64,000 nt of DNA from Shewanella zhangzhouensis (lineage in GTDB: Bacteria; Pseudomonadota; Gammaproteobacteria; Enterobacterales; Shewanellaceae). Each line of letters starts with the position of its first letter. Positions within the stretch are counted from its first letter, which is position 1. A program made the translations under genes and the position numbers. Positions 25,901 to 35,086 of the stretch are shown here, piece by piece. The notes under the pieces were generated by a model. The model ran no database searches. It was not told the DNA's origin and saw only the letters and a list, made by a program, of their open reading frames with translations. The stretch is taken from NCBI RefSeq assembly GCF_019457615.1, contig NZ_CP080414.1, positions 3,979,501 through 4,043,500 of the forward strand, in the 5' to 3' direction.

Positions 25901-26902
25901 ATGATTGATAGTTTGCTAGCTGAAAAAGTGCAATTGGGCTTCGATATTGCCACCAGCGTTACCATTATCACCGCATTAGCTACCTGGTGGCTCGAAAGTC
26001 GCCGTCGAGCCAAAAACGAGCGTGAAGTGGGTATCAATGAAAGAGCACGGGCATCTTCGCTGGCAAAAGTTCAGTCAATCCTTGAGGAGTTTGAGAATGC
26101 GTTCAGTCAAATCGTTCTCAATGGTACCAAGTTTGAGCGGCCGATAGATATTCGTCTGACAGACAAGGGCGATGGAATAAATTTCTCGAAACTTGCATTA
26201 CACATCGGAAAAAACAGACCTTTTATTCAAACACAGCTTGAATCCTTAAGAGCCTTTATTGAAGGCACCGACCACTACTACGAGACCATTCAAAAACGTC
26301 GTTACACCCTGCTGCCGGTTCTCGACTCCATAAAAGATGGTCAAAAAATCAGAGAAGATTTTTTCCGTGACATAGAAGAAATCGCCCAAATTCATAATAG
26401 ATTAGGTTCTGGATGGTCTGCACTTCTCAAGGAATTCGTTGATTTACAAAACATTGTCAATGAAACCCTTCACAATCAAACATTGTCGACCGAAGACAGT
26501 ATCAAAGCGCTTATTTCCAACAGTGATTTCAAAGACAGGGCGTTTTCAATACTGTTGGATATAGATTATTTTTCTTGGGTTAGCAGCTTTGTTCCAAGTG
26601 GCGAAGAAGAAACTTATAAAGATGCCATCAGAAATAATACAGCAGACCAAATCAGGGATACTGTCTTTACCACTTATATCAATTTGGCATCATCAAGCGT
26701 CACCAAAGGTGATGAACTCATGGCTCAGATCCTTTATGGCACTTCCTGTGAAGTTCAAGCTGCACGCATTGAATGTAAAGATATTCTGATCAAACTCAGC
26801 GCCCTATCCCACAAACTTCTCTCCAACAAAGAAGACAGACCTTTGAAAGAGATAATAACCGACTACGAAGAAGTACTGGGTAAAGATACGTTAATTCGCT
26901 GA
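25901..26902 (+). CDS. Unknown AT-rich membrane-anchored protein
   Basis: The 333-residue protein has an N-terminal transmembrane segment (FDIATSVTIITALATWWL, about 15-32), a basic stop-transfer RRR, and then a long mostly helical soluble part with no motif I recognise. The ATG follows AAAAGGAATT. Composition is AT-rich like the pair at 17071-18780, and it too sits downstream of the dispersed repeat. The function is unknown. The topology predicts a cytoplasmic domain. Confidence 0.7.
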   Translation: MIDSLLAEKVQLGFDIATSVTIITALATWWLESRRRAKNEREVGINERARASSLAKVQSILEEFENAFSQIVLNGTKFERPIDIRLTDKGDGINFSKLALHIGKNRPFIQTQLESLRAFIEGTDHYYETIQKRRYTLLPVLDSIKDGQKIREDFFRDIEEIAQIHNRLGSGWSALLKEFVDLQNIVNETLHNQTLSTEDSIKALISNSDFKDRAFSILLDIDYFSWVSSFVPSGEEETYKDAIRNNTADQIRDTVFTTYINLASSSVTKGDELMAQILYGTSCEVQAARIECKDILIKLSALSHKLLSNKEDRPLKEIITDYEEVLGKDTLIR

Positions 26903-26913
26903 TGCTGTTATAA

Positions 26914-26963
26914 CGACTCAGATTTACCTTGATAGGTTCCTGATTCAACGTAAATCTGGGTCG
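26914..26963. repeat. Long inverted repeat after the membrane protein gene
   Basis: A 14-bp stem with one mismatch (26914-26927 with 26950-26963) encloses a 22-nt loop. There is no clear T-run. It could be a terminator of unusual form or the hairpin of a small RNA. Confidence 0.5.
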
Positions 26964-27100
26964 GATAGTTTTCAGGTTTCACCATCCAACTAGTTATCAA
27001 GCATAGCTGCAAGATATATCAATCATCGATGCACTCACTTGATAGCTTTCAGCAACACGCAAAACCTTTAGCCAGAAGTTAGTTTTTACAAGGAACAGGC

Positions 27101-27601
27101 ATGAACGGACTCTTGAAACTCTTATTGGTGGGGGCGCTGGCCTACGGCGGCTACGACCTGTATCAAAAGCACTATGCAGAAAAGGCCGAGCCTGAGGTGG
27201 TGTGGCAGCCCTATGTGCTGGACACAGTGAACATCAGCGTGATGTTTCCCAAGGCACCCACGGTGGAGCGCCGCTCGGTGGAAGGACACACGGTGGAATG
27301 GCAAGGCTCAAGGCATGCGGCCGCCGAGTACACCCTGGTTGTGATACAAAACCCGGATGTGACCCTGGGGGACTATTACCCCAGTTCCCTTATCAACATG
27401 GGCGCCAGACTCAAAGACAAGCGCTTTATCATGGTGGATGGTTACGATGGCTACGAGTTCAGCCTGGACTTAAACGACAAGCTGGTCACCCAGCGGATGA
27501 TAAGCTTTCACAACGCCATGGTGACCCAAACCGCCATCTATACCGACCACGAAGCCAATAACGGCGATACTGAGAAGTTTTTGTCCTCCCTGTCACTGTA
27601 A
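27101..27601 (+). CDS. Small membrane-anchored or exported protein of unknown function
   Basis: The 166-residue protein has an N-terminal hydrophobic segment (LLKLLLVGALAYGGY, about 4-18) that may be a signal anchor. A compact alpha/beta domain follows with alternating strands (VNISVMFPKAPTVERRSVEG and similar). I do not recognise the family. The start follows ACAAGGAACAG. It is a single gene between a hairpin and a convergent small gene. Confidence 0.7.
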   Translation: MNGLLKLLLVGALAYGGYDLYQKHYAEKAEPEVVWQPYVLDTVNISVMFPKAPTVERRSVEGHTVEWQGSRHAAAEYTLVVIQNPDVTLGDYYPSSLINMGARLKDKRFIMVDGYDGYEFSLDLNDKLVTQRMISFHNAMVTQTAIYTDHEANNGDTEKFLSSLSL

Positions 27602-27632
27602 TCGGCGCGCACAGTGCTGATGTGAGCCGTGC

Positions 27633-27953
27633 TCAGCGCCCGGCCTCATCTGCCCCTGCATCTGTCACTTTGTCTGCCGCTTCGACAAGTGCTTTGTCAA
27701 AGCCGTGCCCACCTTCTGCGGCAAGGCGTTTTGCCAGCTCCTCACGGCGAACAAACACAAAGGTGAGATACATCTTGGTAGGCAGGGAGAGCGCCATACC
27801 AATGGCCACACACAGGGCGCTGAGGATTATCCCCCTCACCCCCATAGCTTCGACGGCGTCGTTAAAGTTATGCAGATAAACGCCAAGCAAAATTAACGAG
27901 ATCCCCAGCAGCATCAGGGTCTTCAGCACTCGGATCAGGGTCTCATCGCGCAT
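27633..27953 (-). CDS. Small inner-membrane protein of unknown function
   Basis: The 106-residue protein has two hydrophobic segments (TLMLLGISLILLGVYL and GIILSALCVAIGMALSLP) followed by a positively charged RREELAKR and a short acidic tail. The start is placed at the ATG at 27953, which has GGGAAA upstream; a longer frame to 27989 is possible. No known family was recognised. It is convergent with the previous gene. Confidence 0.65.
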   Translation of the reverse strand: MRDETLIRVLKTLMLLGISLILLGVYLHNFNDAVEAMGVRGIILSALCVAIGMALSLPTKMYLTFVFVRREELAKRLAAEGGHGFDKALVEAADKVTDAGADEAGR

Positions 27954-28194
27954 CTGTAATTTCCCGCCTCTGTTGCAGCATCTGCCCACAGGTCTGCAAG
28001 CATAAGTTAAATCTGATACAGCCCAAGCTAACCTATTGCAGCAAATTTACCCTGATCTGGATCAGTGATGAATGCTGGCTGCCATAGTCAATGTTGCGAG
28101 CAGGCGGTATTCGCCCCAGTCGAACAATTGCGGCTTTATGCTCAAAGCCTGATGAGGCACACTGACCAGCCCCAGGGATGACCGGACTATTTCG

Positions 28195-29196
28195 ATGAGA
28201 TTCATTGCATTAACCAAATCCGCCGCCATCGGCCTGTGCCTAAATGCTGCCACATTTACGGTACAGGCAGACAACCACAGCACAGCCACAACAACACTGG
28301 CAACACAAGCCCCGCCGGCAGGCTTTACTCTGCCCCGCACCGAGGTATTTACCCTTCGCGACCCCAGCAGTGGCAGAAATTACCAGATTGCGGTGCAGCG
28401 CCCCAAAGACAGCAGCAGGCTTGCCACTGCGCCCCAGGTGTATCTGCTCGATTCGCCCTACGCCTTTCCCATAGTGACAGGCGCTATACGCTTTCCGGTG
28501 GGCAGTGGCACCATGGAGGATGCGCTGGTGATAGGTGTTGGCTTTGCAGAAGGTGACCGCGGCCAGGCGAGCCGGGTGCGTGACTATACCCCCACAGAGG
28601 ATAAAGACTGGAAGCTCGCCACAGGCGGTGCGGCCGCCCACGCCGACTTTATTGAAAAGACACTCTTTCCCGAAATCAGCCGCCGCTATCTCGCACAGGC
28701 AACGGTCACTGATTCGCAGGTCACCGCCTCCACAACAAGCCAGTCAGCGTCCGCAGGCACACCATCAGCCCCCAGACGCATCTTTATCGGCAATTCCCTC
28801 GGCGGCCTCTTCGGTGGCTGGCTTATTCAGGCAAGACCTGTGCTGTTTGATGACTACATCCTGGGCAGTCCCTCGGTGTGGTTTGATGATGAATCCCTGC
28901 TGACAACCTCACTAGTCAGGGATACAGCCGCCGATCAAGGTGCCACAAATGCGGCCACTGACAAACCCACGCCAAACCGGGTGTTTATCGCCGTGGGCGC
29001 CCGGGAGTTTCCACCGCAACAACAGCACGATATGGTCGCCGGGGCCCGTAAGCTCAAGGCGAGACTCGAGGCCTTACCCGGGAGACAAATCGAGCTTAAA
29101 TACCTGGAGATCCCCGAGGCCGACCATGGGATGGCCTTTCCCACCACCGCCATCCACGGCTTGACCTGGCTGCTTGGACATAGCAATAACGACTGA
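28195..29196 (+). CDS. Secreted alpha/beta-hydrolase of the esterase D/Fes type
   Basis: The 333-residue protein has a signal peptide (about 1-25), then an alpha/beta-hydrolase with the nucleophile elbow GNSLGG (about 200) and a C-terminal His in EADHGMAFP. The overall plan fits the putative-esterase family that includes siderophore and S-formylglutathione hydrolases. The substrate is not known. A low-complexity Ser/Thr/Ala-rich insertion lies just before the nucleophile strand. It is transcribed toward the lipoprotein gene at 29296 and lies near two exported-protein genes. Confidence 0.8.
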   Translation: MRFIALTKSAAIGLCLNAATFTVQADNHSTATTTLATQAPPAGFTLPRTEVFTLRDPSSGRNYQIAVQRPKDSSRLATAPQVYLLDSPYAFPIVTGAIRFPVGSGTMEDALVIGVGFAEGDRGQASRVRDYTPTEDKDWKLATGGAAAHADFIEKTLFPEISRRYLAQATVTDSQVTASTTSQSASAGTPSAPRRIFIGNSLGGLFGGWLIQARPVLFDDYILGSPSVWFDDESLLTTSLVRDTAADQGATNAATDKPTPNRVFIAVGAREFPPQQQHDMVAGARKLKARLEALPGRQIELKYLEIPEADHGMAFPTTAIHGLTWLLGHSNND

Positions 29197-29219
29197 CGTT
29201 TCACACAGTTGCCACCAAA

Positions 29220-29237
29220 GTGTCATCCCCCTGTCAT
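29220..29237 (+). promoter_or_regulatory. Pho box
   Basis: Two 7-mers, GTGTCAT and CTGTCAT, are separated by exactly 4 bp, giving the 18-bp direct-repeat layout of a PhoB site with one mismatch. It lies 58 bp before the start of the next gene. Control by phosphate starvation is inferred. Confidence 0.6.
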
Positions 29238-29295
29238 TCAAAGTGGGTTTCATCTTGTCATTTATGACAAACATTGATGGAAAGGGGAAAACAGG

Positions 29296-31140
29296 ATGAC
29301 ACTCAGATATTCGCTGCTGGCACTGGCGCTGGCTTCACTCTTGGCAGGCTGCTCTACCGATGGCGACGATGGCGCCAAGGGTGAGCCGGGCGCACCGGGA
29401 ATTTCCGGGCCGGAAGGTCAACCGGGTCAGGACGCGGTGCGTGAGCTCGACATTCAGGTGGTGGGCCGTTTTGCCAGTGGCATCTACGGTAAATCTGCCG
29501 CCGAGATAGTGCAGTTTCACAAGGCATCGGCCAAAGTCTTTGCCATCAATGCCGCCAGCAACCATATCGAGGTTATCAGTCTGGCGGGGTTGCCTACCGC
29601 CGCCGTGGCAAATCCGGTTTCGGACAACAGTTTAACCTCCACTCCCATGAGCTTCCCGGCGTCGGTCAAGGTGAAAAACGCCGACGACAGCGAAACCGAA
29701 CTCACCCTTGGGGTGGCCAACTCCCTCGCCATTCAGGGTGATTGGCTGGCACTGGCGGTGGAAAACGCCGTGAAAACCGCCACCGGCGCCGTGCTCTTTT
29801 ACCAGCTCGACAGCAATGGCTCAGCCACCTTTGTGAAGGCCGTTGCCGCTGGTGCCCTGCCGGACATGCTGACCTTTACCCCCGATGGCACCAGGGTATT
29901 GGTCGCCAACGAAGGCGAGCCGGATACCGATTATCTTGCCGATCCCGAAGGCAGCATCAGTGTGATTGCCCTCGGCGATAACCAGCCGGCGGATATGGCG
30001 CAGCACATCAACTTTGGCACCGATATGCGCTTTTCCAGCAAGCTTATCAAGGCCACCGATTACGACACCGACGCCAAGCGCATGGCGCTGCTCAAGGCAT
30101 CCGGCGTGAAATTTGCCGGGCCGGATGGCACCACGGCGGCGCAGGACATAGAGCCCGAGTACATCAGCGTTGCCGCCGACAGCAAGACTGCCTGGGTGTC
30201 GCTGCAGGAAAACAACGCCATCGGCATAGTGGATCTCGAGGCCATGACGGTGGAGGTTAAGGCGCTGGGTGTTAAGGACTGGAGCCAATACCGCCTGGAC
30301 TTTACCAACAAGGATGAGGTTATCCAGCTGCAACACGCCCCCGGGGTGTACGGCATGTATCAACCCGACACCATTGCCACCTACAGCTGGAATGGTGCCA
30401 CCTTTATTGTCAGCGCCAACGAGGGTGACTCCCGCGATTGGAATGCCTACTCAGAAGATATCCGCGTGGCCGACGTGGTCGACCCCGACGAGTTTAATCT
30501 GCAGCTCTCTGCCGAACTGCAAAATCTCTATGATGTCAGCGGTGGTAAAAACGGCCTCGGCAGGCTCAAGGTAACCTCGGCGCTGCTGGATGAAGACCAG
30601 GACGGCATAGTCGAGCGCCTGTATGCCTACGGTGGTCGTTCCTTCTCCATCTGGGATGCCCAGCTCAATCAGGTATTTGACTCCGGTGACGACTTTGGCC
30701 GCATTGCCGCCGCCGTCCTTGGCAACAATGCCAACAGCTCCCACAGCGAAAACAAGGGTGACGACCGCTCCGACGACAAGGGCGGCGAGCCGGAAGCCAT
30801 AGACGTGGGCACCATCAATGGCCGCACCTACGCCTTTATCGGCCAGGAACGCTCGGGCGATCTCTTTGTATATGACATCAGTAATCCCTTTCAGGCTGCG
30901 TTTGTGGCCCACTACAACAACCGCAACTTTGATGTGAGCTTTGAACTGGATGACGAACTTGCCAACCCCTGCGACAGCAGCGAAGGCATGGACTGTACCG
31001 AGGTGCCCAATGCAGGTGATTTAGGCCCCGAGAGCATCAAGTTCATCAGCGCCGACGACAGTCCAAGCGGCCAGCCGCTGTTGGTGGTGGGTAATGAAGT
31101 CAGCGGCAGCGTGACCCTGTATCAGGTCAGCGAAAAATAA
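29296..31140 (+). CDS. Choice-of-anchor I family lipoprotein, alkaline-phosphatase-like, with collagen-like linker
   Basis: The 614-residue protein has a lipobox LAGC (C19) and then a collagen-like run of Gly-X-Y triplets (about 26-48). A long beta-propeller-like domain of the choice-of-anchor I type follows; such proteins are often annotated as alkaline-phosphatase-like. Diagnostic stretches are LVANEGEPDTDY, EPEYISVA, FIVSANEGDSRDW and YAFIGQERSGDLFVYDI. An acidic Asp-rich stretch near residue 490 may bind metal. A Pho box sits upstream, consistent with a phosphate-related role. Catalysis is not proven by any motif I can name. Confidence 0.82.
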   Translation: MTLRYSLLALALASLLAGCSTDGDDGAKGEPGAPGISGPEGQPGQDAVRELDIQVVGRFASGIYGKSAAEIVQFHKASAKVFAINAASNHIEVISLAGLPTAAVANPVSDNSLTSTPMSFPASVKVKNADDSETELTLGVANSLAIQGDWLALAVENAVKTATGAVLFYQLDSNGSATFVKAVAAGALPDMLTFTPDGTRVLVANEGEPDTDYLADPEGSISVIALGDNQPADMAQHINFGTDMRFSSKLIKATDYDTDAKRMALLKASGVKFAGPDGTTAAQDIEPEYISVAADSKTAWVSLQENNAIGIVDLEAMTVEVKALGVKDWSQYRLDFTNKDEVIQLQHAPGVYGMYQPDTIATYSWNGATFIVSANEGDSRDWNAYSEDIRVADVVDPDEFNLQLSAELQNLYDVSGGKNGLGRLKVTSALLDEDQDGIVERLYAYGGRSFSIWDAQLNQVFDSGDDFGRIAAAVLGNNANSSHSENKGDDRSDDKGGEPEAIDVGTINGRTYAFIGQERSGDLFVYDISNPFQAAFVAHYNNRNFDVSFELDDELANPCDSSEGMDCTEVPNAGDLGPESIKFISADDSPSGQPLLVVGNEVSGSVTLYQVSEK

Positions 31141-31165
31141 GCCCAGGGCTTAGCCCTTTGTTCCC

Positions 31166-31198
31166 AGCCCGGCTGCCCATAAGGCGTCGGGCTTTTTT
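31166..31198 (+). terminator. Terminator after the choice-of-anchor I gene
   Basis: An interrupted GC-rich stem (31166-31171 with 31188-31193, plus inner TGCC/GGCG pairing) is followed by T6. Confidence 0.75.
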
Positions 31199-31232
31199 AT
31201 GGCCCTGATGTTGCGGCCTTATGTTTCTGGGC

Positions 31233-31272
31233 GGCCACCCGCCAACATTTTTAGGTGGCCACCCGCCAACAT
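31233..31272. repeat. 16-bp direct repeat, 24-bp period
   Basis: GGCCACCCGCCAACAT occurs at 31233-31248 and again at 31257-31272, upstream of the copper-type receptor. It could be a tandem operator or a duplication. Confidence 0.6.
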
Positions 31273-31398
31273 CGGCCTGCTAATTCAGCCTTCACTGTTA
31301 CTGCGACAATTTGCCACACCTTGGTCACAAAGGTTGCCGCCTATAATGGCCGCGCTTTTAGCCCATGCCAAAACAACAGCAACAGCGAGGCCTACTCA

Positions 31399-33504
31399 AT
31401 GCACAATGCTTTGTTTCTTAAAAATAAACTCTTTATCGCTCTGTCCGTCACCGTCGGCGCATTCCCCGCTATTTCCCTGGCGACTCAGGCCCCCTTATCC
31501 GATATCGAACACCTCGAGGTCGAAGGCCAAAGGCCCGGAGACCATCAGCAACTCGGCAGCGCCGAGCGTCTCCTTGGTAAGCAGGGGGTGGACTTTTCTG
31601 CCGCCGGCGGAATGGCCGCGCTGCCGGTATTGAATGGCATGATGGGCGATCGCATCAAGATCCTGGTAGATGGTGCCGAGGTGTCGGCAGCCTGCGCCAA
31701 CCAGATGAACCCGCCCCTGTCGTATGTGTCGGCCAGTCAAATCCGCAGTGTCAGCGTGGTGGCGGGCGTGTCACCGGTGAGCCTGGGGGGCGACAATATT
31801 GCCGGCGTGATTAAGGTCAGCAGCCTGGTGCCCCGCTTTGGCCAGTCTGAGTCGCTGCAATGGGATCAGGGCTCGCTGTCGGCCGGGTGGCGCAGTGTCA
31901 GTCACAGCCAAACCTATGGTGCCAGCGCCTCGGCGAGCAGCAAACACCTGAGCTTCGAGTACCGCGGCGCCTTTGAAGATGCCAAAAGCTACCGGGACGG
32001 CCATGGCAACAAGGTCACAGATACCCTGTTCCGCGCCCAAAACCACAGCTGGCTCGCGGCCTGGCAGGATGAAGGCCAAACCCTGTCGCTCAAGCTGACC
32101 CATCAGTACATCCCCTTCGAAGGCTTTGCCAACCAATACATGGATATGACTGATAACAAGGGCTATGGGGCACAGCTGAATTACGACCGCAGGCTGGCCA
32201 ACGAGGGCGAGTTCAGTGCCCAGCTCAACTGGCATCTGGTGCAGCACAAGATGGGCTTTTTCACCGATGAGAAGCCGGGCAAAATGCCCATGGAAACCGA
32301 AGGCAGCGACTACAGTTATCAACTGGCCTGGCGCCTGCCGGAGAGTGACGGCGATGTTTGGCTCTGGGGCCATGAGTTTTTTAACCAGCGCCTCGACGAT
32401 ACCTGGCCTGCGGTGCCCGGCTCCATGATGATGGGTCCCATGGATTATGTGAACATTCACGATGGTCAACGTCGCCGCGCCGCCCTGTATGGCGAGTGGC
32501 AGCATAACCTCAGCCCCCGTTGGTGGTTATCATCCGGCGTACGATTTGAATATGTGACCACCAATACGGGTGAGGTGCAGCCCTACAACCAGATGCCGGT
32601 AATGGGCATGCCCAATGCCGATGCCGCGGCGGCATCCGCCTTTAACAGCAGCTACCGCAAGCAGTCGGATGCGCTGCTCGATGCCACAGTGCTGGCCCGT
32701 TATCAGGGTGGTGAAAACTGGCAACTGGAGCTGGGGCTGGCCCGGAAAAACCGTACGCCCAACCTGTACGAGCGCTACAGCTGGGGCCGGGGCGTAATGG
32801 CCAGCACCATGGTGGGCTGGTTTGGTGATGGCAATGGCTATGTGGGCGACATCAATCTGCGTCCCGAAACCGCCCACACCCTAAGCCTGGCCTACAGCTA
32901 TGCAGGGGAGGATATGCAATTCGGTGCCTCCACCTGGTACAGCGACATTCAGGACTATATCGATGTGGAGGTGATTGGCAGCTTCACCCGTGGCGGCGCC
33001 GATGGCGCCCGTAACCTGCTGCAGTTCACCAATCTGGATGCCAGGTTGTATGGCGCCAACCTGAGCGCCGACTACCGGCTGAGTGAAGGCCAGAGCGGCC
33101 GCTGGAGCATCGAGGCCGAAGCCACTGCCCTGAGGGGGGAGCGCAAAGACGGCAGTGAGCCCTTATACCAAATCAAGCCCCTGGAAACCCGCCTGGCGCT
33201 GGCCCATCGTCTGGGTGACTGGCAAACAGCGCTAGAGTGGCAGTGGGTGACCACCAAAGACGAGGTAGACAGCCGCCGCCTGGAAAATACCACCAACAGC
33301 TATTCACTGCTGAACCTGGAAAGTCGCGTGAGTTGGCAGTCACTGACCTTAACACTGGCGCTGAATAACCTCCTCGACCACTACTATCAGCTGCCTTTGG
33401 GTGGCGTCAGCGTGGCCGACTACCGCAACAACAAGGACGAAGGATTTGCCCAGTTGGCGGGGGCCGGTCGCTCACTGGAGTTAACTGCAACTTATCGCTT
33501 CTAA
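31399..33504 (+). CDS. TonB-dependent copper receptor, OprC/NosA-like
   Basis: The 701-residue receptor has a signal peptide (about 1-28), a TonB plug and a 22-strand-type barrel ending in an aromatic residue (TATYRF). The plug holds C99-A-N-Q-M103 within a CxxxM, followed by NPPLSYV. A H283-K-M285 HxM lies in a barrel loop. The CxxxM plus HxM set is the copper-binding signature described for Pseudomonas OprC, and the NPPLSY context is typical of that clade. The start at 31399 (MHNALF) gives a proper signal peptide; the longer upstream frame does not. Confidence 0.85.
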   Translation: MHNALFLKNKLFIALSVTVGAFPAISLATQAPLSDIEHLEVEGQRPGDHQQLGSAERLLGKQGVDFSAAGGMAALPVLNGMMGDRIKILVDGAEVSAACANQMNPPLSYVSASQIRSVSVVAGVSPVSLGGDNIAGVIKVSSLVPRFGQSESLQWDQGSLSAGWRSVSHSQTYGASASASSKHLSFEYRGAFEDAKSYRDGHGNKVTDTLFRAQNHSWLAAWQDEGQTLSLKLTHQYIPFEGFANQYMDMTDNKGYGAQLNYDRRLANEGEFSAQLNWHLVQHKMGFFTDEKPGKMPMETEGSDYSYQLAWRLPESDGDVWLWGHEFFNQRLDDTWPAVPGSMMMGPMDYVNIHDGQRRRAALYGEWQHNLSPRWWLSSGVRFEYVTTNTGEVQPYNQMPVMGMPNADAAAASAFNSSYRKQSDALLDATVLARYQGGENWQLELGLARKNRTPNLYERYSWGRGVMASTMVGWFGDGNGYVGDINLRPETAHTLSLAYSYAGEDMQFGASTWYSDIQDYIDVEVIGSFTRGGADGARNLLQFTNLDARLYGANLSADYRLSEGQSGRWSIEAEATALRGERKDGSEPLYQIKPLETRLALAHRLGDWQTALEWQWVTTKDEVDSRRLENTTNSYSLLNLESRVSWQSLTLTLALNNLLDHYYQLPLGGVSVADYRNNKDEGFAQLAGAGRSLELTATYRF

Positions 33505-33601
33505 TCCGGCAGCAGGGCATTCAGCCGATACCCGGGTCACAATGCCCGGACCATAGGTTGGTATTCACCTCTATTATTCAATAAGATAAGCGGCGCATAC
33601 C

Positions 33602-33626
33602 GGCGGGCATAATACACATGCCCGCC
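33602..33626. repeat. Hairpin before the lipoprotein gene
   Basis: A 9-bp perfect stem (33602-33610 with 33618-33626) and a 7-nt loop, 25 bp before the next ATG, without a T-run. Confidence 0.5.
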
Positions 33627-33650
33627 AATCCATTGAATAAGGATGTTTCA

Positions 33651-34409
33651 ATGTTCCGAGCTGCCAGGCCGTTTTTGACCGCTTTTACCCACCGCCCACT
33701 TTTGAGAACAATCAGCGCCGTCTCCTTGGTTGCCACCGGACTGCTTGCACTGGGTCTAGGAGGCTGCGGTTATCGCTTTGCCCCCAACGACAATCATTAT
33801 CCCGAGATAAGCGATCGCTTTGTTTCGGCCAAGGTCAGTTTTGTGGCCAGCTTATACACCCCCACCCTGCCCAACCGCTGGCAACTGATGTTGTCCATGG
33901 AGTTTCCGGTGACCGGCGGCGTGACCTCAGAAGTGCCCAGCGACAGGCGCTTTTACCTAACCCAGGAATACTCACCCAGGCTGGCCACCGAAATGGGCGA
34001 TAATACCGCCCCCGATGCTTACCCCGCCTCGCCGTTTGATTATCAGGAGAAAAAGTCCCGCAGCGGCCAGTGGCGATTCTCACCCAAGAGCTGCGAGCTT
34101 AAGCTGTACACCCGCGCCGGCAACTGGATGGCAACCCTCACGGGCGATCTTGCCCCCTACACCAGCCTTCATCCCCAATGGGGCCAAACCACCAGGCAGA
34201 TGCTGAGGTGGCGCCTGACCGACACCAACAGGGACGACTTGCAGGGGCTTGCGTTTTTCCATGCCGAACGTGCGTTGCTGTGCGACCAGACCAAGGCCTG
34301 GCTCGAGGCCAACGACCCAGATAATCAGGCCCTGAAGTGGCGCAGGGTCGATTTAACCCTGCCACAGCCCGGGCCAGTCCCCGCTGGCCGGGAACCATTG
34401 ACAGACTGA
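33651..34409 (+). CDS. Putative lipoprotein of unknown function
   Basis: The 252-residue protein has a long signal (n-region rich in Arg, then VATGLLALGLGGC) with a lipobox LGGC at about C39. The mature part is rich in aromatic residues and short beta strands (RWQLMLSMEFPV, RFYLTQEY). I do not recognise it. It follows the copper-type receptor on the same strand with a 146-bp gap that contains a hairpin, so co-function is possible but not shown. The start at 33651 follows AAGGATGT. Confidence 0.65.
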   Translation: MFRAARPFLTAFTHRPLLRTISAVSLVATGLLALGLGGCGYRFAPNDNHYPEISDRFVSAKVSFVASLYTPTLPNRWQLMLSMEFPVTGGVTSEVPSDRRFYLTQEYSPRLATEMGDNTAPDAYPASPFDYQEKKSRSGQWRFSPKSCELKLYTRAGNWMATLTGDLAPYTSLHPQWGQTTRQMLRWRLTDTNRDDLQGLAFFHAERALLCDQTKAWLEANDPDNQALKWRRVDLTLPQPGPVPAGREPLTD

Positions 34410-34699
34410 CGCCCAATCCACAGGTGCCGGGCAGCAATCGCCCGCGACCCGCTGCCCCCTTGCAGATGTTAAATCTGTTTCCGACGACATTATCAGACAC
34501 ATCCGCTTACTCAGCGACATTCAGCCATACAGAATTTCCATTCGGATACAAGTCTCCTACAAGCGGTTACAGCTTTTCCCGGCGGAAGTTCCTACAGTGA
34601 ATTTGCCATGGGACGCCGCTCTGGGCTGGCACTCACCGGCAAGCCCTACTGCGCCCTCCAGGCCAGGAACTTGATAGGTCATCATTGAAGGAACAGACT
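34410..34699. other. Intergenic region, nothing recognised
   Basis: About 290 bp without a gene, clear terminator or operator. The right end holds the ribosome binding site GAAGGAAC of the next gene. Confidence 0.5.
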
Positions 34700-35086
34700 A
34701 TGAAAGCTCGCATCATATTGATACCCGCATTACTGCTGGGATTAACCGCCACAGCAAGCGCCACCGAATACCGCTTTATCGCCGCCGACAACAGCCCTGA
34801 AACCCTGATGTGCGTCGCCGCAGGCAGCAATAAGCTGACCAAGCTGCGGATGCAAATAGCTGAGTCCAATTCCAGCGCCCGCTACCATGCCAACAGTATT
34901 CGCTGCAACGACAAGAGCATTGCCCAGTTTGCCTATAGCTATGGCGCCGACAAGGCGTATGACTACCTGGCTTCCCATTCGAGGGAGCAAAACCGGGTAA
35001 TAGAAAACGTCACCATTAAAGATCTCTCTGCTGCCGCAAGCCCAAACAGCGACGAGATTGTCTATATCCAGGTGTCTTCACGCTAA
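34700..35086 (+). CDS. Small secreted protein, DUF3718-like
   Basis: The 128-residue protein has a clear signal peptide (LIPALLLGLTATASA, cleavage near 22). A small domain with two conserved-looking cysteines follows (C40 in LMCVAAGSN and C68 in SIRCND), which could form a disulfide. The CVAA pattern and size resemble the DUF3718 proteins common in Shewanella. The function is unknown; it is likely periplasmic. Confidence 0.7.
   Translation: MKARIILIPALLLGLTATASATEYRFIAADNSPETLMCVAAGSNKLTKLRMQIAESNSSARYHANSIRCNDKSIAQFAYSYGADKAYDYLASHSREQNRVIENVTIKDLSAAASPNSDEIVYIQVSSR

Noticed and set aside
26903..26970. Integron attC site around the long hairpin
   Set aside because: No RYYYAAC / GTTRRRY ends in the right arrangement and no integrase or cassette array nearby.
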